Source: Gammaproteobacteria bacterium (GTDB taxonomy: Bacteria; Pseudomonadota; Gammaproteobacteria; Steroidobacterales; Steroidobacteraceae). Taken from it: 5,469 nucleotides of DNA. Positions 1 through 5,469 of this stretch are shown here, piece after piece. Position 1 is the stretch's first letter; the number at the start of each line of letters is the position of its first letter. Made by a program: the position numbers and the translations under genes. The notes beneath the pieces are model-generated. The model saw only the letters and a program-made list of their open reading frames with translations, was not told where the DNA came from and made no database searches. Location of the stretch: the NCBI GenBank assembly GCA_003162555.1, contig PMNQ01000237.1:1-5469 (forward strand), read 5' to 3'.

Positions 1-8
1 AATCGGCA
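1..8 (-). mobile_element. First bases of the second integron cassette (partial)
   Basis: Bases lying beyond the attC core of the first cassette must belong to the next cassette, or to the end of the array. Only eight bases are visible, so nothing can be said of its content. Confidence 0.5.
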
Positions 9-93
9 GCCTAACGCTCCGCATGAGCGGCAGCGCGATGCCGCCCGCTACGTGCGACCCCGTATGACTGTCCGCTCGATGCGGTAGTTAGGC
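9..93 (-). other. attC: attC recombination site (85 bp) of the first cassette
   Basis: This is the folded single-strand substrate of the integron integrase. Outer boxes GCCTAAC (9-15) and GTTAGGC (87-93) are exact inverse complements and fit RYYYAAC/GTTRRRY. The inner boxes are 19-33 (CCGCATGAGCGGCAG) and 68-84 (CTG-T-CCGCTC-G-ATGCGG). They pair over all 15 bp, leaving T71 and G78 unpaired. Spacers GCT (16-18) and TA (85-86) form the unpaired central spacer, and TACG/CGTA can pair near the loop. Known attC sites carry an extrahelical T and G on the bottom strand of the R''-L'' arm. That makes 87-93 the R'' box, 9-15 the cleaved core, and the cassette sense strand minus, in agreement with the position of intI. 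Expected crossover lies between G15 and T14. Confidence 0.93.
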
Positions 94-400
94 GGTGTCG
101 CCTGGAGCTCACTCGCTGCGTTGCGCGATCAGATCGCATTGGTTCCTCTTCACGGCAGCATGCGCCGGCGCCGAGCAAGGTGTGTGCCGCATAACCCATC
201 CGAAGCTGCAGGGCGAGTTGCGATGCAAGCGCCCTCACCGAAGGGCCTCCGCCTGCTACCTGTCCGTCGTGTGCTTGCATCGAACTCGCTTGCAGCTTCG
301 GATTTACCACATTTCTTGCCACTTGGCACCGGCGCTGCCCTGTGAAGTTGGACCGATACGTGACTATCGACGCAAACGCAGCAGTTACTGCCGGCGGCAC
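11..400 (-). CDS. Possible cassette-encoded hypothetical protein (129 aa, GTG start), doubtful
   Basis: The frame opens with GTG one base after the core site (GTTAGGC-G-GTG), a usual place for a cassette gene to begin, and ends at a TAG inside the far attC core (GTTAG). It is basic and rich in Ala, Arg and Ser. It shows no signal peptide, membrane segment or domain that I recognise. In favour: the frame from the opposite arm (plus strand, GTG at 95) also has Phe-Thr at residues 19-20 and Pro-Lys-Leu-Gln at about 34-39, as if both descend from one coding sequence. Against: there is no Shine-Dalgarno, it reads through both attC arms, and its second half is the antisense of the opposite repeat arm. 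If the gene is real, probably only the first 45 or so residues reflect the original protein. Confidence 0.25.
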   Translation of the reverse strand: MPPAVTAAFASIVTYRSNFTGQRRCQVARNVVNPKLQASSMQAHDGQVAGGGPSVRALASQLALQLRMGYAAHTLLGAGACCREEEPMRSDRATQRVSSRRHRLTTASSGQSYGVARSGRHRAAAHAER

Positions 401-407
401 CGCCTAA
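15..407 (-). mobile_element. Integron gene cassette 1 (about 393 bp), with palindromic body
   Basis: This is the segment between the expected crossover at the attI core (G408/T407) and that at the attC core (G15/T14), which would be excised as one circle. It comprises a body of about 310 bp plus the 85-bp attC. The body is dominated by an imperfect inverted repeat. The only long sense-strand reading frame, 11-400, runs straight through attC. Its content resembles no cassette family I can name. It may be a degenerate coding cassette, a fusion of two inverted homologous cassettes, or a non-coding structured cassette. Confidence 0.75.
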
Positions 408-408
408 C
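87..408. repeat. Large imperfect inverted repeat spanning the cassette body
   Basis: Reading the plus strand from 87 and the minus strand from 408 gives related sequences. Both begin GTTAGGCGGTG followed by YCGCC. They then share CTGCGTT-GCG, TTCAC-GGCAG, GCGCCGG-GCC and finally ATCCGAAGCTGCA. The arms converge on a loop near 231-272. Similarity by eye is moderate in the outer part and nearly complete in the inner 30 bp. The box order is GTTRRRY...RYYYAAC, the reverse of an attC, so this is not a giant attC. It looks like two homologous cassette 5' parts fused tail to tail. Confidence 0.8.
198..303. repeat. Inner hairpin of the cassette: about 30-bp stem with a structured loop
   Basis: Bases 198-230 and 273-303 are inverse complements over 13, 7 and 10 bp blocks. 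The interruptions are GG opposite a single base (211-212) and a single bulged G (220). The 42-base loop holds a second small hairpin, GCCCT (231-235) with AGGGC (242-246). The arms lack the GTTRRRY/RYYYAAC boxes, so this is not an attC. In RNA or single-stranded DNA it would be a very stable stem. It has no T tract, so it is not a typical intrinsic terminator. Confidence 0.8.
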
Positions 409-470
409 TACAAGTAGACAGCCGAAATGGCGGATTGCAAAGCGTCATATGTGCGGAATAATGTGCATTG
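402..470 (-). other. attI: Probable attI primary recombination site
   Basis: The minus strand reads GTTAGGC from 408 to 402, the core into which IntI inserts cassettes, with crossover expected between G408 and T407. It lies 129 bp before the intI start codon, as expected for attI. Immediately upstream is CTACTTGTAG (408-417), a small palindrome sharing the core G. The element GTCTACT beside it resembles a weak inverse core and could be the second integrase-binding box. attI sites are poorly conserved, so the outer boundary near 470 is arbitrary; only the core is directly supported. Confidence 0.7.
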
Positions 471-481
471 GGAAGATGTAA

Positions 482-510
482 CCACTTGAATACACTACAG
501 CACTGATAAT
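482..510 (+). promoter_or_regulatory. Candidate intI promoter, overlapping the opposed cassette promoter
   Basis: GATAAT at 505-510 matches the -10 consensus at 5 of 6 positions and lies 26 bases before the intI start codon. The upstream -35 is poor: at 16-17 bp spacing there is only CCACTTG-like sequence (482-488), and the better TTGAAT at 486-491 is too close (13 bp). A weak or activator-dependent promoter would fit a silent integrase gene. It overlaps the candidate cassette promoter on the other strand. Confidence 0.4.
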
Positions 511-522
511 TTAGTACGTCAA
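494..522 (-). promoter_or_regulatory. Candidate cassette promoter (Pc-like), reading toward the array
   Basis: On the minus strand, TTGACG (522-517) is followed after 17 bp by TGTAGT (499-494). These match the sigma-70 -35 and -10 consensus at 5 of 6 and 4 of 6 positions. Transcription would start near 487 and cross attI into the first cassette, the job of Pc in known integrons. A second, weaker pair closer to attI (TTGCAA, 16 bp, TCTACT) is also possible. Predicted by eye only. Confidence 0.45.
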
Positions 523-526
523 TAGC

Positions 527-531
527 GGAGG
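527..531 (+). promoter_or_regulatory. Ribosome binding site of intI
   Basis: GGAGG (within GGAGGGG, 527-533) stands 5 bases before the ATG at 537 and decides this start. It is the strongest Shine-Dalgarno signal in the window. Confidence 0.85.
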
Positions 532-536
532 GGATT

Positions 537-1526
537 ATGAGCGTCAACGCCGGAGATGCAAAAATATCCCAAGCCCCTCGCCTCCTGGACCAGTTGCGGC
601 ACCAGATCCGGATGCGTCACTACAGCTACCGGACGGAGCAGGCCTACATAGGATGGACCAAGCGCTTTATCCGCTTCCACAATCTCAAGCACCCGACCAG
701 GATGGGTGGGCCGGAGGTGGAGTCCTTCCTCTCCTATCTGGCCTCCGAGCGCAATGTTGCTGCGGCGACACAGAGCCAGGCCTTGTCGGCCGTGATGTTT
801 CTGTACAAAACGGTGCTGAAGACGGATTTGCCGTGGCTACAGAATGTGGTACGCGCGACGCGGCCGCGGCGTTTGCCCGTGGTGCTGACGCAGGCGGAGA
901 CGCGCGGGGTACTGGGGCAGCTTGAAGGTGTGCATTGGCTGGTCGCGAGCCTGCTGTACGGGAGCGGGTTGCGGGTGCTGGAGGCATTGCGGTTGCGGGT
1001 CAAGGACATAGACCTGAAATATCAGCAGCTGACGGTGCGCGATGGAAAAGGCGCGAAAGATCGGGTGACGGTATTGCCGGCGGCGCTGGTGCAACCGTTG
1101 ACCACTCACCTGGCGCGGGTGCAGGAACGGCATTTGCTGGCGGTCGAGAAAGGCTTTGGGGGCGTCGAGCTTCCCTTTGCGCTGGCGCGCAAGTATCCGC
1201 GGGCTGAGTTCGATTGGGCGTGGCAGTTCGTATTCCCTTCGACCAACGCCACGGTCAATCCACGTACCGGAACGCGGCGTCGGCATCATGTGCTGGAAGC
1301 AAACATTCAACGCGCGGTGCGGGTTGCGGCGCAGCGGGCGGGCATCCTGAAGCCCGTGTCGCCGCACACCTTCCGCCACAGTTTCGCGACGCACCTGCTG
1401 GAAGCGGGCTACGACATCCGCACCGTGCAGGAGCTGCTGGGTCATCAGGATGTCTCGACCACGCAGATCTACACGCACGTGATGCAGAAAGGCGCGAACG
1501 CCGTCCTGAGTCCGCTCGATCGCTGA
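537..1526 (+). CDS. intI: Integron integrase, tyrosine recombinase (329 aa)
   Basis: It catalyses site-specific recombination between attI and attC sites, inserting and excising gene cassettes. Residues 15-105 form the N-terminal SAM-like DNA-binding domain (Tyr-Arg-Thr-Glu-Gln-Ala-Tyr at 31-37). The catalytic domain follows, with Arg146 (GSGLRV), Lys171, His277 and Arg280 ([11 protein letters not shown]), His303 (LLGH) and nucleophile Tyr312 (IYTHV). These fall at the same residue numbers as in class 1 IntI1. Residues 209-233 ([10 protein letters not shown], then WAWQFVFPS) are the extra helix region that separates IntI proteins from XerC/XerD and enables attC binding. The length fits the family (about 320-340 aa). 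ATG 537 follows a strong ribosome site. No frameshift or missing catalytic residue is seen, so the enzyme should be active if expressed. The gene points away from the cassettes and ends 3 bp from convergent glmS. Confidence 0.97.
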   Translation: MSVNAGDAKISQAPRLLDQLRHQIRMRHYSYRTEQAYIGWTKRFIRFHNLKHPTRMGGPEVESFLSYLASERNVAAATQSQALSAVMFLYKTVLKTDLPWLQNVVRATRPRRLPVVLTQAETRGVLGQLEGVHWLVASLLYGSGLRVLEALRLRVKDIDLKYQQLTVRDGKGAKDRVTVLPAALVQPLTTHLARVQERHLLAVEKGFGGVELPFALARKYPRAEFDWAWQFVFPSTNATVNPRTGTRRRHHVLEANIQRAVRVAAQRAGILKPVSPHTFRHSFATHLLEAGYDIRTVQELLGHQDVSTTQIYTHVMQKGANAVLSPLDR

Positions 1527-1565
1527 GCGCTATTCGACCGTGACGCTCTTGGCCAGATTCCGGGG
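1500..1565 (-). other. Equivalent of attTn7 at the glmS 3' end (unoccupied, overlapping the intI 3' end)
   Basis: In Tn7, TnsD recognises the last codons of glmS, and the transposon inserts about 25 bp past the stop. The conserved end ([11 protein letters not shown]) is present here at about 1533-1565. The corresponding insertion point would fall near base 1505, inside the last codons of intI. No Tn7-type end is seen. The position is inferred from the E. coli geometry. Confidence 0.4.
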
Positions 1566-3380
1566 CTGGTCGACGTCGGTGCCACGCAGTATCGCGACGT
1601 GGTAGGCGAGCAGCTGCAGCGGGATCGTGTACACGATCGGGGCCTGGAAGTAGCTCACGTGGCGGGGCATCAGGATCACATTCACGCCGTCGCTCGCCCG
1701 GAAACCTGAGTCGGGATCGGCGAACACGTATAGCTCGCCGCCGCGGGCGCGTACTTCCATCAGGTTCGATTTGAGCTTCTCGAGCAGGTCATTGTTCGGA
1801 GCAATCGTAATCACGGGCATGTCGGCATCGACCAGCGCGAGCGGGCCGTGCTTGAGTTCGCCGGCGGCATAGGCCTCGGCGTGTATGTAAGAAATTTCCT
1901 TGAGCTTGAGCGCACCCTCGAGCGCGACCGCGTGCAGGGCGCCGCGGCCGAGGAACAGGGCGTGCTGCTTTTCGGCGAAGCGGAGCGCGAGCTTCTGGAT
2001 CACGGGATCGAGCTCGAGGGTCTGTTCGATCATGCCAGGCAGTTCGATCAGGCGGCTGACCAGGCCGCGTTCGCGTTCGGCATCGGCGCCGTTGTGGCGG
2101 GCGAGCGCGATGACCAGCATGCCAAGCGCCGTAAGCTGGGTCGTGAAGGCCTTCGTCGACGCAACGCCGATCTCGGGGCCGGCGCGCGTCAACATCACCA
2201 GATCCGCTTCGCGCACCAGCGAACTCTCGGGGACGTTGCAGATTGCGAGTGTGGCCAGATATCCGAGCTGCTTGCCGAGGCGAATCGCGGCGAGCGTGTC
2301 GGCGGTTTCACCGGACTGGGAAATCGTCACCAGCAGCGCATTCTTCGGCACGACCGGGTTGCGGTAGCGGTATTCGCTGGCGATCTCGACACGGCAGGGG
2401 ATGCGGCAGATCTGTTCGATGAAATATCGCGCAACGATACCAGCATGAAAGCTGGTGCCGCAGGCAACGATGTGCACGCTATCGGTGCGGGCGAACACCT
2501 GGGTCGCGGCGGGGCCGAAGGCGGCTTCGAGCAGGCGGCCGTTGGCGACGCGTTCCTGCAGCGTGTTGGCGACCGCAAGTGGTTGCTCGTGGATCTCCTT
2601 GAGCATGAAGTGCTCATAGGGTCCTTTCTCCGCGGCAGCGGCGGATTGGGTGCTTTCGCGCACTTCGCGCGTGACCAGTTTGCCTTCGCGGTCGATGATG
2701 CGAACGCTGGTGCGGGTCACCTCGGCGACATCGCCATCCTCCAGGAAACTGAAGCGGCGAGTCACGGGCAGAAGCGCAGCAACATCCGAGGCGACGAAGT
2801 TCTCGTTCTCACCGTAACCAATCACGGCGGGACAGCCTTCGCGCGCCATGATGATGCGGGTCGGATCCTGCTGGCTGATCACGGCGAGCGCGTAGGCGCC
2901 TTCGAGCTCGGCGACTGTGGCGCGCACGGCCTTGAACAGATCGTTAAGCCGCTCCATATGAAAGTGGATGCGGTGGGCGATGACCTCTGTGTCGGTCTCG
3001 GATACGAACACGTAACCGCCGGATTGCAGTTCGGCACGCAGCTCGTCGTGGTTCTCAATGATGCCGTTGTGCACGATCGCAAGCCCGTCGCGCGAGATGT
3101 GCGGGTGGGCGTTGCGTTCGGAGGGAGCGCCGTGCGTCGCCCAGCGGGTGTGGGCGATGCCTACTGAACCGACAGTGAGGGTACCCGCGTCGCGGAGCTC
3201 ATCGATTGCGTCTTCAAGCGCCTTGACCTTGCCGACCGCGCGCACGCGGCCCATCTTGCCGTCGGCGCCGACGATCGCGACGCCGGCTGAGTCGTAGCCG
3301 CGGTATTCGAGACGCCTGAGGCCTTCGATCAGGATCGGCAACACGTCACGCCCGGCGATCGCTCCTACTATTCCACACAT
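1530..3380 (-). CDS. glmS: Glutamine--fructose-6-phosphate aminotransferase (isomerizing), 616 aa
   Basis: This cytosolic enzyme makes glucosamine-6-phosphate from fructose-6-phosphate and glutamine, the first committed step to UDP-GlcNAc. The N-terminal glutaminase domain (about 2-240) begins with nucleophile Cys2 (MCGIVGA), exposed after Met removal. It also has HTRWATHG (77-84), HNGIIENH (104-111) and ETDTEVIAH (128-136). Two SIS sugar-isomerase domains follow. They show ACGTS (306-310), SQSGETADT (354-362), STKAF (408-412), [16 protein letters not shown] (488-503) and KHGP (510-513), then the invariant tail [13 protein letters not shown]. Length is close to the E. coli protein (609 aa). 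The ATG at 3380 directly precedes the required Cys; AGGAG lies 12 bases upstream. It follows glmU by 20 bp and is probably its co-transcribed partner. That gap leaves no room for a glmS ribozyme. No terminator is evident after the stop. Confidence 0.98.
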   Translation of the reverse strand: MCGIVGAIAGRDVLPILIEGLRRLEYRGYDSAGVAIVGADGKMGRVRAVGKVKALEDAIDELRDAGTLTVGSVGIAHTRWATHGAPSERNAHPHISRDGLAIVHNGIIENHDELRAELQSGGYVFVSETDTEVIAHRIHFHMERLNDLFKAVRATVAELEGAYALAVISQQDPTRIIMAREGCPAVIGYGENENFVASDVAALLPVTRRFSFLEDGDVAEVTRTSVRIIDREGKLVTREVRESTQSAAAAEKGPYEHFMLKEIHEQPLAVANTLQERVANGRLLEAAFGPAATQVFARTDSVHIVACGTSFHAGIVARYFIEQICRIPCRVEIASEYRYRNPVVPKNALLVTISQSGETADTLAAIRLGKQLGYLATLAICNVPESSLVREADLVMLTRAGPEIGVASTKAFTTQLTALGMLVIALARHNGADAERERGLVSRLIELPGMIEQTLELDPVIQKLALRFAEKQHALFLGRGALHAVALEGALKLKEISYIHAEAYAAGELKHGPLALVDADMPVITIAPNNDLLEKLKSNLMEVRARGGELYVFADPDSGFRASDGVNVILMPRHVSYFQAPIVYTIPLQLLAYHVAILRGTDVDQPRNLAKSVTVE

Positions 3381-3392
3381 TTAAGCTGCGAT

Positions 3393-3397
3393 CTCCT
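3393..3397 (-). promoter_or_regulatory. Ribosome binding site of glmS
   Basis: AGGAG on the minus strand lies in the glmU-glmS gap, 12 bases before the ATG. This is a little farther than optimal, but it is the only candidate in the gap. Confidence 0.6.
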
Positions 3398-3400
3398 GCG

Positions 3401-4777
3401 TTACTTCTTGACCGGGCGCTGCCAGTGTTCGACCGTTTTCTGCGAGCTGCGTTCCAGTGTGAGTTTGCCGGGCGGGGCGTCCCTGGTGATGGTGGAGCCG
3501 GCGCCGATCGTGGCGCCGTCGCCGATCTTCACCGGTGCGACCATCATCGTGCCGGATCCGATGAACACCGCGTCACCGATTTCGGTGTGCCATTTGTTGA
3601 CGCCGTCGTAATTGCAGGTGACCGAACCAGCGCCGATGTTGACACCGGCGCCCACCGTCGTGTCGCCGATGTAACTTAAGTGATTGGCCTTGCTGCCTGT
3701 GCCGATCTCCGATTTCTTCACCTCCACGAAATTGCCGATGTGTACGCCATCGTGCAGCGTAGTCTCCGGACGCACGCGGCTGAACGGTCCAATCTCGCAA
3801 GATTTGCCGATCTGCGCGCGTTCGATCACGCAATTGGGTCTGATGTTCGTGCCGGCGCCGACCTGCACCTGGCTGAGCACGCAGTTGGCGCCGATCCGCA
3901 CGCCATTGCCGAGCTGCACCGGGCCTTCGAGCACGACGTTGACATCGAGCACCACATCGCGGCCGCAGGTCACCGCGCCGCGCACGTCCAGGCGGGCCGG
4001 ATCGATCACCGTGACGCCGGCGAGCATGAGTTCGAGCGCGCGGCCGCGGCGGTACTCCGCTTCGAGCGTGGCGAGCTGCAGCTTGTCGTTGACGCCCTGC
4101 ACTTCGACGGCGGTCGGAGCGATCAGTGGCGCGACCTTGATCTTGTCCTTCACGGCCATCGCGATGATGTCGGTGAGGTAGTACTCGCGCTGCGCGTTGG
4201 CGGGCTTGAGCTTGCCGAGCCAGCGCTTGAGGAGCTTCGCATTCACCGCGAGCACGCCGCTGTTGCATTCACGGATCTTCAGTTCACGCGCGCTGCAGTC
4301 ACGTTGCTCGACGATGCGCGTCACCTGGCCGCGGGCGTTACGGACGATGCGGCCGTAACCGTCTGGGCTATCGAACTTCGCCGTCAGCAGCGCCATGCTT
4401 TTTGGGCCGGTGAGCGCGAGCAGATTGCGCAGCGTAGCGGTGCGGATCAGCGGCACGTCGCCGTAGAGCACCAGCACGGTGTGATCGTCCGGAATGCCCG
4501 GCAGCGATTTCTGCACGGCGTGTCCGGTGCCGCGCTGCTCTGCCTGCAGCACCCAACGCAGATTATCGGCGCGCACGGCGAGACGCACCTTGTCGCCACC
4601 GTGGCCGTAGACGACATGGATCAGCGCGGGTTTGAGCGCAGCTGCAGCATCGAGCACATGGGCGAGCAGCGAGTGACCGGCAAGCGGTTGCAGCACTTTC
4701 GGCAGGTCGGATTTCATCCGCTTGCCCTGCCCTGCGGCAAGGATCACAACTGAGAGCGGTTTGGGTTTTGCGGCCAT
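3401..4777 (-). CDS. glmU: Bifunctional GlmU: GlcNAc-1-phosphate uridyltransferase / glucosamine-1-phosphate acetyltransferase (458 aa)
   Basis: It acetylates glucosamine-1-phosphate with acetyl-CoA and then couples the product to UTP, giving UDP-GlcNAc. The N-terminal Rossmann-like pyrophosphorylase domain (1-230) has LAAGQGKRM (13-21), SDLPK (23-27) and GTGHAV (83-88). Its Mg-binding pair is Asp107 (YGDVPL) and Asn230. From about 255 on, hexapeptide repeats of the left-handed beta-helix follow. The acetyltransferase residues are Arg336, Lys354, His366 (catalytic base), Tyr369, Asn380, Tyr390 and Lys395, each offset +3 from E. coli. It ends HWQRPVKK, the usual GlmU tail. Length matches the family (456 in E. 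coli). I placed the start at ATG 4777 because homology begins there. The frame stays open 39 codons further upstream but would overlap atpC with unrelated sequence. No clear Shine-Dalgarno is seen, so coupling to atpC translation is possible. Confidence 0.97.
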   Translation of the reverse strand: MAAKPKPLSVVILAAGQGKRMKSDLPKVLQPLAGHSLLAHVLDAAAALKPALIHVVYGHGGDKVRLAVRADNLRWVLQAEQRGTGHAVQKSLPGIPDDHTVLVLYGDVPLIRTATLRNLLALTGPKSMALLTAKFDSPDGYGRIVRNARGQVTRIVEQRDCSARELKIRECNSGVLAVNAKLLKRWLGKLKPANAQREYYLTDIIAMAVKDKIKVAPLIAPTAVEVQGVNDKLQLATLEAEYRRGRALELMLAGVTVIDPARLDVRGAVTCGRDVVLDVNVVLEGPVQLGNGVRIGANCVLSQVQVGAGTNIRPNCVIERAQIGKSCEIGPFSRVRPETTLHDGVHIGNFVEVKKSEIGTGSKANHLSYIGDTTVGAGVNIGAGSVTCNYDGVNKWHTEIGDAVFIGSGTMMVAPVKIGDGATIGAGSTITRDAPPGKLTLERSSQKTVEHWQRPVKK

Positions 4778-4799
4778 GGCTTGCTGTGTGGCCGTTTTC

Positions 4800-5222
4800 C
4801 TAGCCCCTGATCTTGCGCAGCCGTTCAATGAGTTTGAGCTGGGCCGCGGCGCGCGCGAGTTCCGCCAGCGCTTCGGCCTGTTCGATCTTGTCAATCTTGC
4901 CAGCGAGCGCCTCCTCGGCGCGTTGGCGTGCGGCGAGCGCGGCGGCTTCGTCGAGGTCCGCGGCGCGCGCGGCCGTGTCGGCCAGCACGGTCACCTTCGT
5001 GGGCTGCACTTCGAGTGCGCCGCCGCCGACGTAGAACGACTGTTCATCGCCCTCTTCAGTTTGCACGCGCACTTCGCCGGCCTTGAGCAGCGCGAGCAGC
5101 GGCGCGTGGCGCGGAGCGACGCCGATCTCGCCCTCGGCCGCAGGCAGGAACACCATCTTCGCGGGGCCGGAGAAAATCTCGCCCTCGGCGCTGACGATAT
5201 CGACGTGTATGGTGTTGGCCAT
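4800..5222 (-). CDS. atpC: F1 ATP synthase epsilon subunit (140 aa)
   Basis: This is the central-stalk subunit of F1F0 ATP synthase, on the cytoplasmic face of the inner membrane. It links gamma to the c-ring and inhibits ATP hydrolysis. The N-terminal beta-sandwich (about 1-85) shows VDIVSAEGEIFSG (7-19), EGEIGVAPRHAPLL, then GGGALEVQPTKVTVLADTA. The C-terminal part (about 88-140) is the two-helix regulatory arm, Ala/Glu rich, ending ELARAAAQLKLIERLRKIRG. E. coli AtpC is 139 aa. The ATG at 5222 lies 4 bp after the atpD stop. A longer open frame of 49 codons upstream would overlap atpD and has no family similarity. There is no obvious Shine-Dalgarno, which fits translational coupling to atpD. 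It is the last gene of the atp operon, followed by glmU after 22 bp. Confidence 0.97.
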   Translation of the reverse strand: MANTIHVDIVSAEGEIFSGPAKMVFLPAAEGEIGVAPRHAPLLALLKAGEVRVQTEEGDEQSFYVGGGALEVQPTKVTVLADTAARAADLDEAAALAARQRAEEALAGKIDKIEQAEALAELARAAAQLKLIERLRKIRG

Positions 5223-5226
5223 ATAT

Positions 5227-5469
5227 CTACTGCAGCGACTTCGCCTTCTCGACCACTTCCTCGATTGCGCCGACCATGTAGAACGCCTGCTCCGGCAGGT
5301 GATCATAGTCGCCGGCGAGGATGCCCTTGAAGCCGCGGATCGTTTCCTTGAGCGGGACGATCTTGCCATCCTGGCCCGTGAACACCTTGGCGACGTTGAA
5401 CGGCTGCGACAGGAAGCGCTGGATCTTGCGGGCGCGGAACACGGTGAGCTTGTCCTCTTCCGACAGCTC
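5227..5469 (-). CDS. atpD: F1 ATP synthase beta subunit, C-terminal 80 residues (cut by window edge)
   Basis: The frame is open to the window end and begins [20 protein letters not shown], followed by [12 protein letters not shown]. These are hallmark motifs of the C-terminal helical domain of the catalytic beta subunit. It ends [11 protein letters not shown], a normal AtpD terminus. The Walker motifs and catalytic Glu lie outside the window. It forms the catalytic sites with alpha subunits in the F1 head. The stop lies 4 bp before the atpC start. An apparent internal GTG at 5442 is not the real start. Confidence 0.96.
   Translation of the reverse strand, partial: ELSEEDKLTVFRARKIQRFLSQPFNVAKVFTGQDGKIVPLKETIRGFKGILAGDYDHLPEQAFYMVGAIEEVVEKAKSLQ

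Larger units (their letters stand above)
1..1526. mobile_element. Chromosomal integron: intI, attI and start of cassette array (array truncated at window edge)
   Basis: The layout is that of a complete integron platform: an integrase gene reading away from the array, a core site GTTAGGC (minus strand, 408 to 402) in front of its 5' end, and a first cassette closed by an attC at 9-93. There is no sul1, qacE, transposase or Tn7 end, and the platform abuts a core operon, so I infer a sedentary chromosomal integron rather than a class 1-3 mobile one. The array continues to the left beyond base 1, so its size cannot be judged. The integrase end is fixed by the intI stop at 1526, three bases from glmS. 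Confidence 0.85.

Noticed and set aside
198..303. Second attC inside the cassette
   Set aside because: The stem is long and has single-base bulges like an attC, but neither end carries GTTRRRY or RYYYAAC boxes.
95..481. Plus-strand 128-codon frame through the cassette and attI
   Set aside because: It starts like the opposite arm's frame but then reads the antisense of the other arm and crosses attI into the intI leader. Opposite to cassette polarity and without a ribosome site, it is at most a remnant in its first 45 or so codons, covered under the inverted repeat.
1..536. CRISPR array or tRNA/rRNA gene in the region left of intI
   Set aside because: There are no regularly spaced direct repeats and no tRNA-like cloverleaf. 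The repeats present are inverted and explained by attC and the palindromic cassette.
837..1478. 213-codon frame antisense to intI
   Set aside because: It shadows a confidently identified integrase and shows no recognisable domain or ribosome site.
1513..1529. Short hairpin at the intI/glmS junction as a bidirectional terminator
   Set aside because: It has only a 5-bp stem and no T tract on either strand.
1526..1530. Tn7 right end between glmS and intI
   Set aside because: Only 3 bp lie between the stop codons, so there is no room for a transposon end.
1848..3167. 439-codon open frame antisense to glmS
   Set aside because: It lies wholly inside glmS on the other strand, has no family resemblance, and is explained by the high GC of third positions. 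The same applies to the 357-codon frame antisense to glmU at 3680-4753.
3381..3400. glmS ribozyme or other leader riboswitch
   Set aside because: The glmU-glmS gap is only 20 bp, far too short.
4778..4894. Upstream extension of GlmU by 39 codons
   Set aside because: It overlaps the atpC coding end and gives low-complexity Arg/Ser-rich sequence. GlmU similarity starts at the ATG at 4777.
5223..5369. Upstream extension of AtpC by 49 codons
   Set aside because: It overlaps the atpD end in another frame and is Arg/Ser rich. AtpC similarity starts at MANTIHVDIVSAEG (ATG 5222).

Overview
The window joins the start of a chromosomal integron to a housekeeping operon. The right-hand two thirds, all on the minus strand, reads atpD (3' end only) - atpC - glmU - glmS. 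The left third carries an integron-integrase gene (intI) on the plus strand, an attI-like region, one complete gene cassette with a well-formed attC site, and the first few bases of a second cassette. The atpD-atpC-glmU-glmS order, the bifunctional GlmU, the protein motifs and the high GC content suggest a proteobacterium, most likely gammaproteobacterial (Xanthomonadales/Nevskiales-like is a guess). I cannot name a genus from sequence alone.

Layout. Bases 1-8 are the beginning of the next cassette. Bases 9-93 are an attC whose two arms pair perfectly apart from two single extra bases, T and G, the classic extrahelical bases of attC sites. Bases 15-407 form the first cassette, read leftward. 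Its body (87-408) is itself a large imperfect palindrome: the plus strand from 87 and the minus strand from 408 both begin GTTAGGCGGTG and stay recognisably similar down to a near-perfect 30-bp stem around 198-303. Bases 402-536 hold the attI core and an AT-richer segment with overlapping, opposed promoter candidates for intI and for the cassettes. intI (537-1526) is intact with every catalytic residue. Three bases separate its stop from the stop of convergent glmS (1530-3380). glmU (3401-4777), atpC (4800-5222) and atpD (5227 to the window end) follow with gaps of 20, 22 and 4 bp.

How the parts work together. GlmS makes glucosamine-6-phosphate. GlmU acetylates glucosamine-1-phosphate and converts it to UDP-GlcNAc for peptidoglycan and LPS; the mutase GlmM is not in this window. 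AtpD and AtpC are the beta and epsilon subunits of the F1 ATPase. The tight spacing and lack of visible terminators suggest the glm genes can be co-transcribed with the atp operon. IntI recombines attC x attI, adding cassettes at base 407/408, so the array grows away from glmS. The integron lies exactly where attTn7, the insertion site of Tn7-like transposons, lies in other bacteria, yet no Tn7 end is visible. The most unusual elements are the palindromic first cassette and the docking of an integron against the glmS 3' end.
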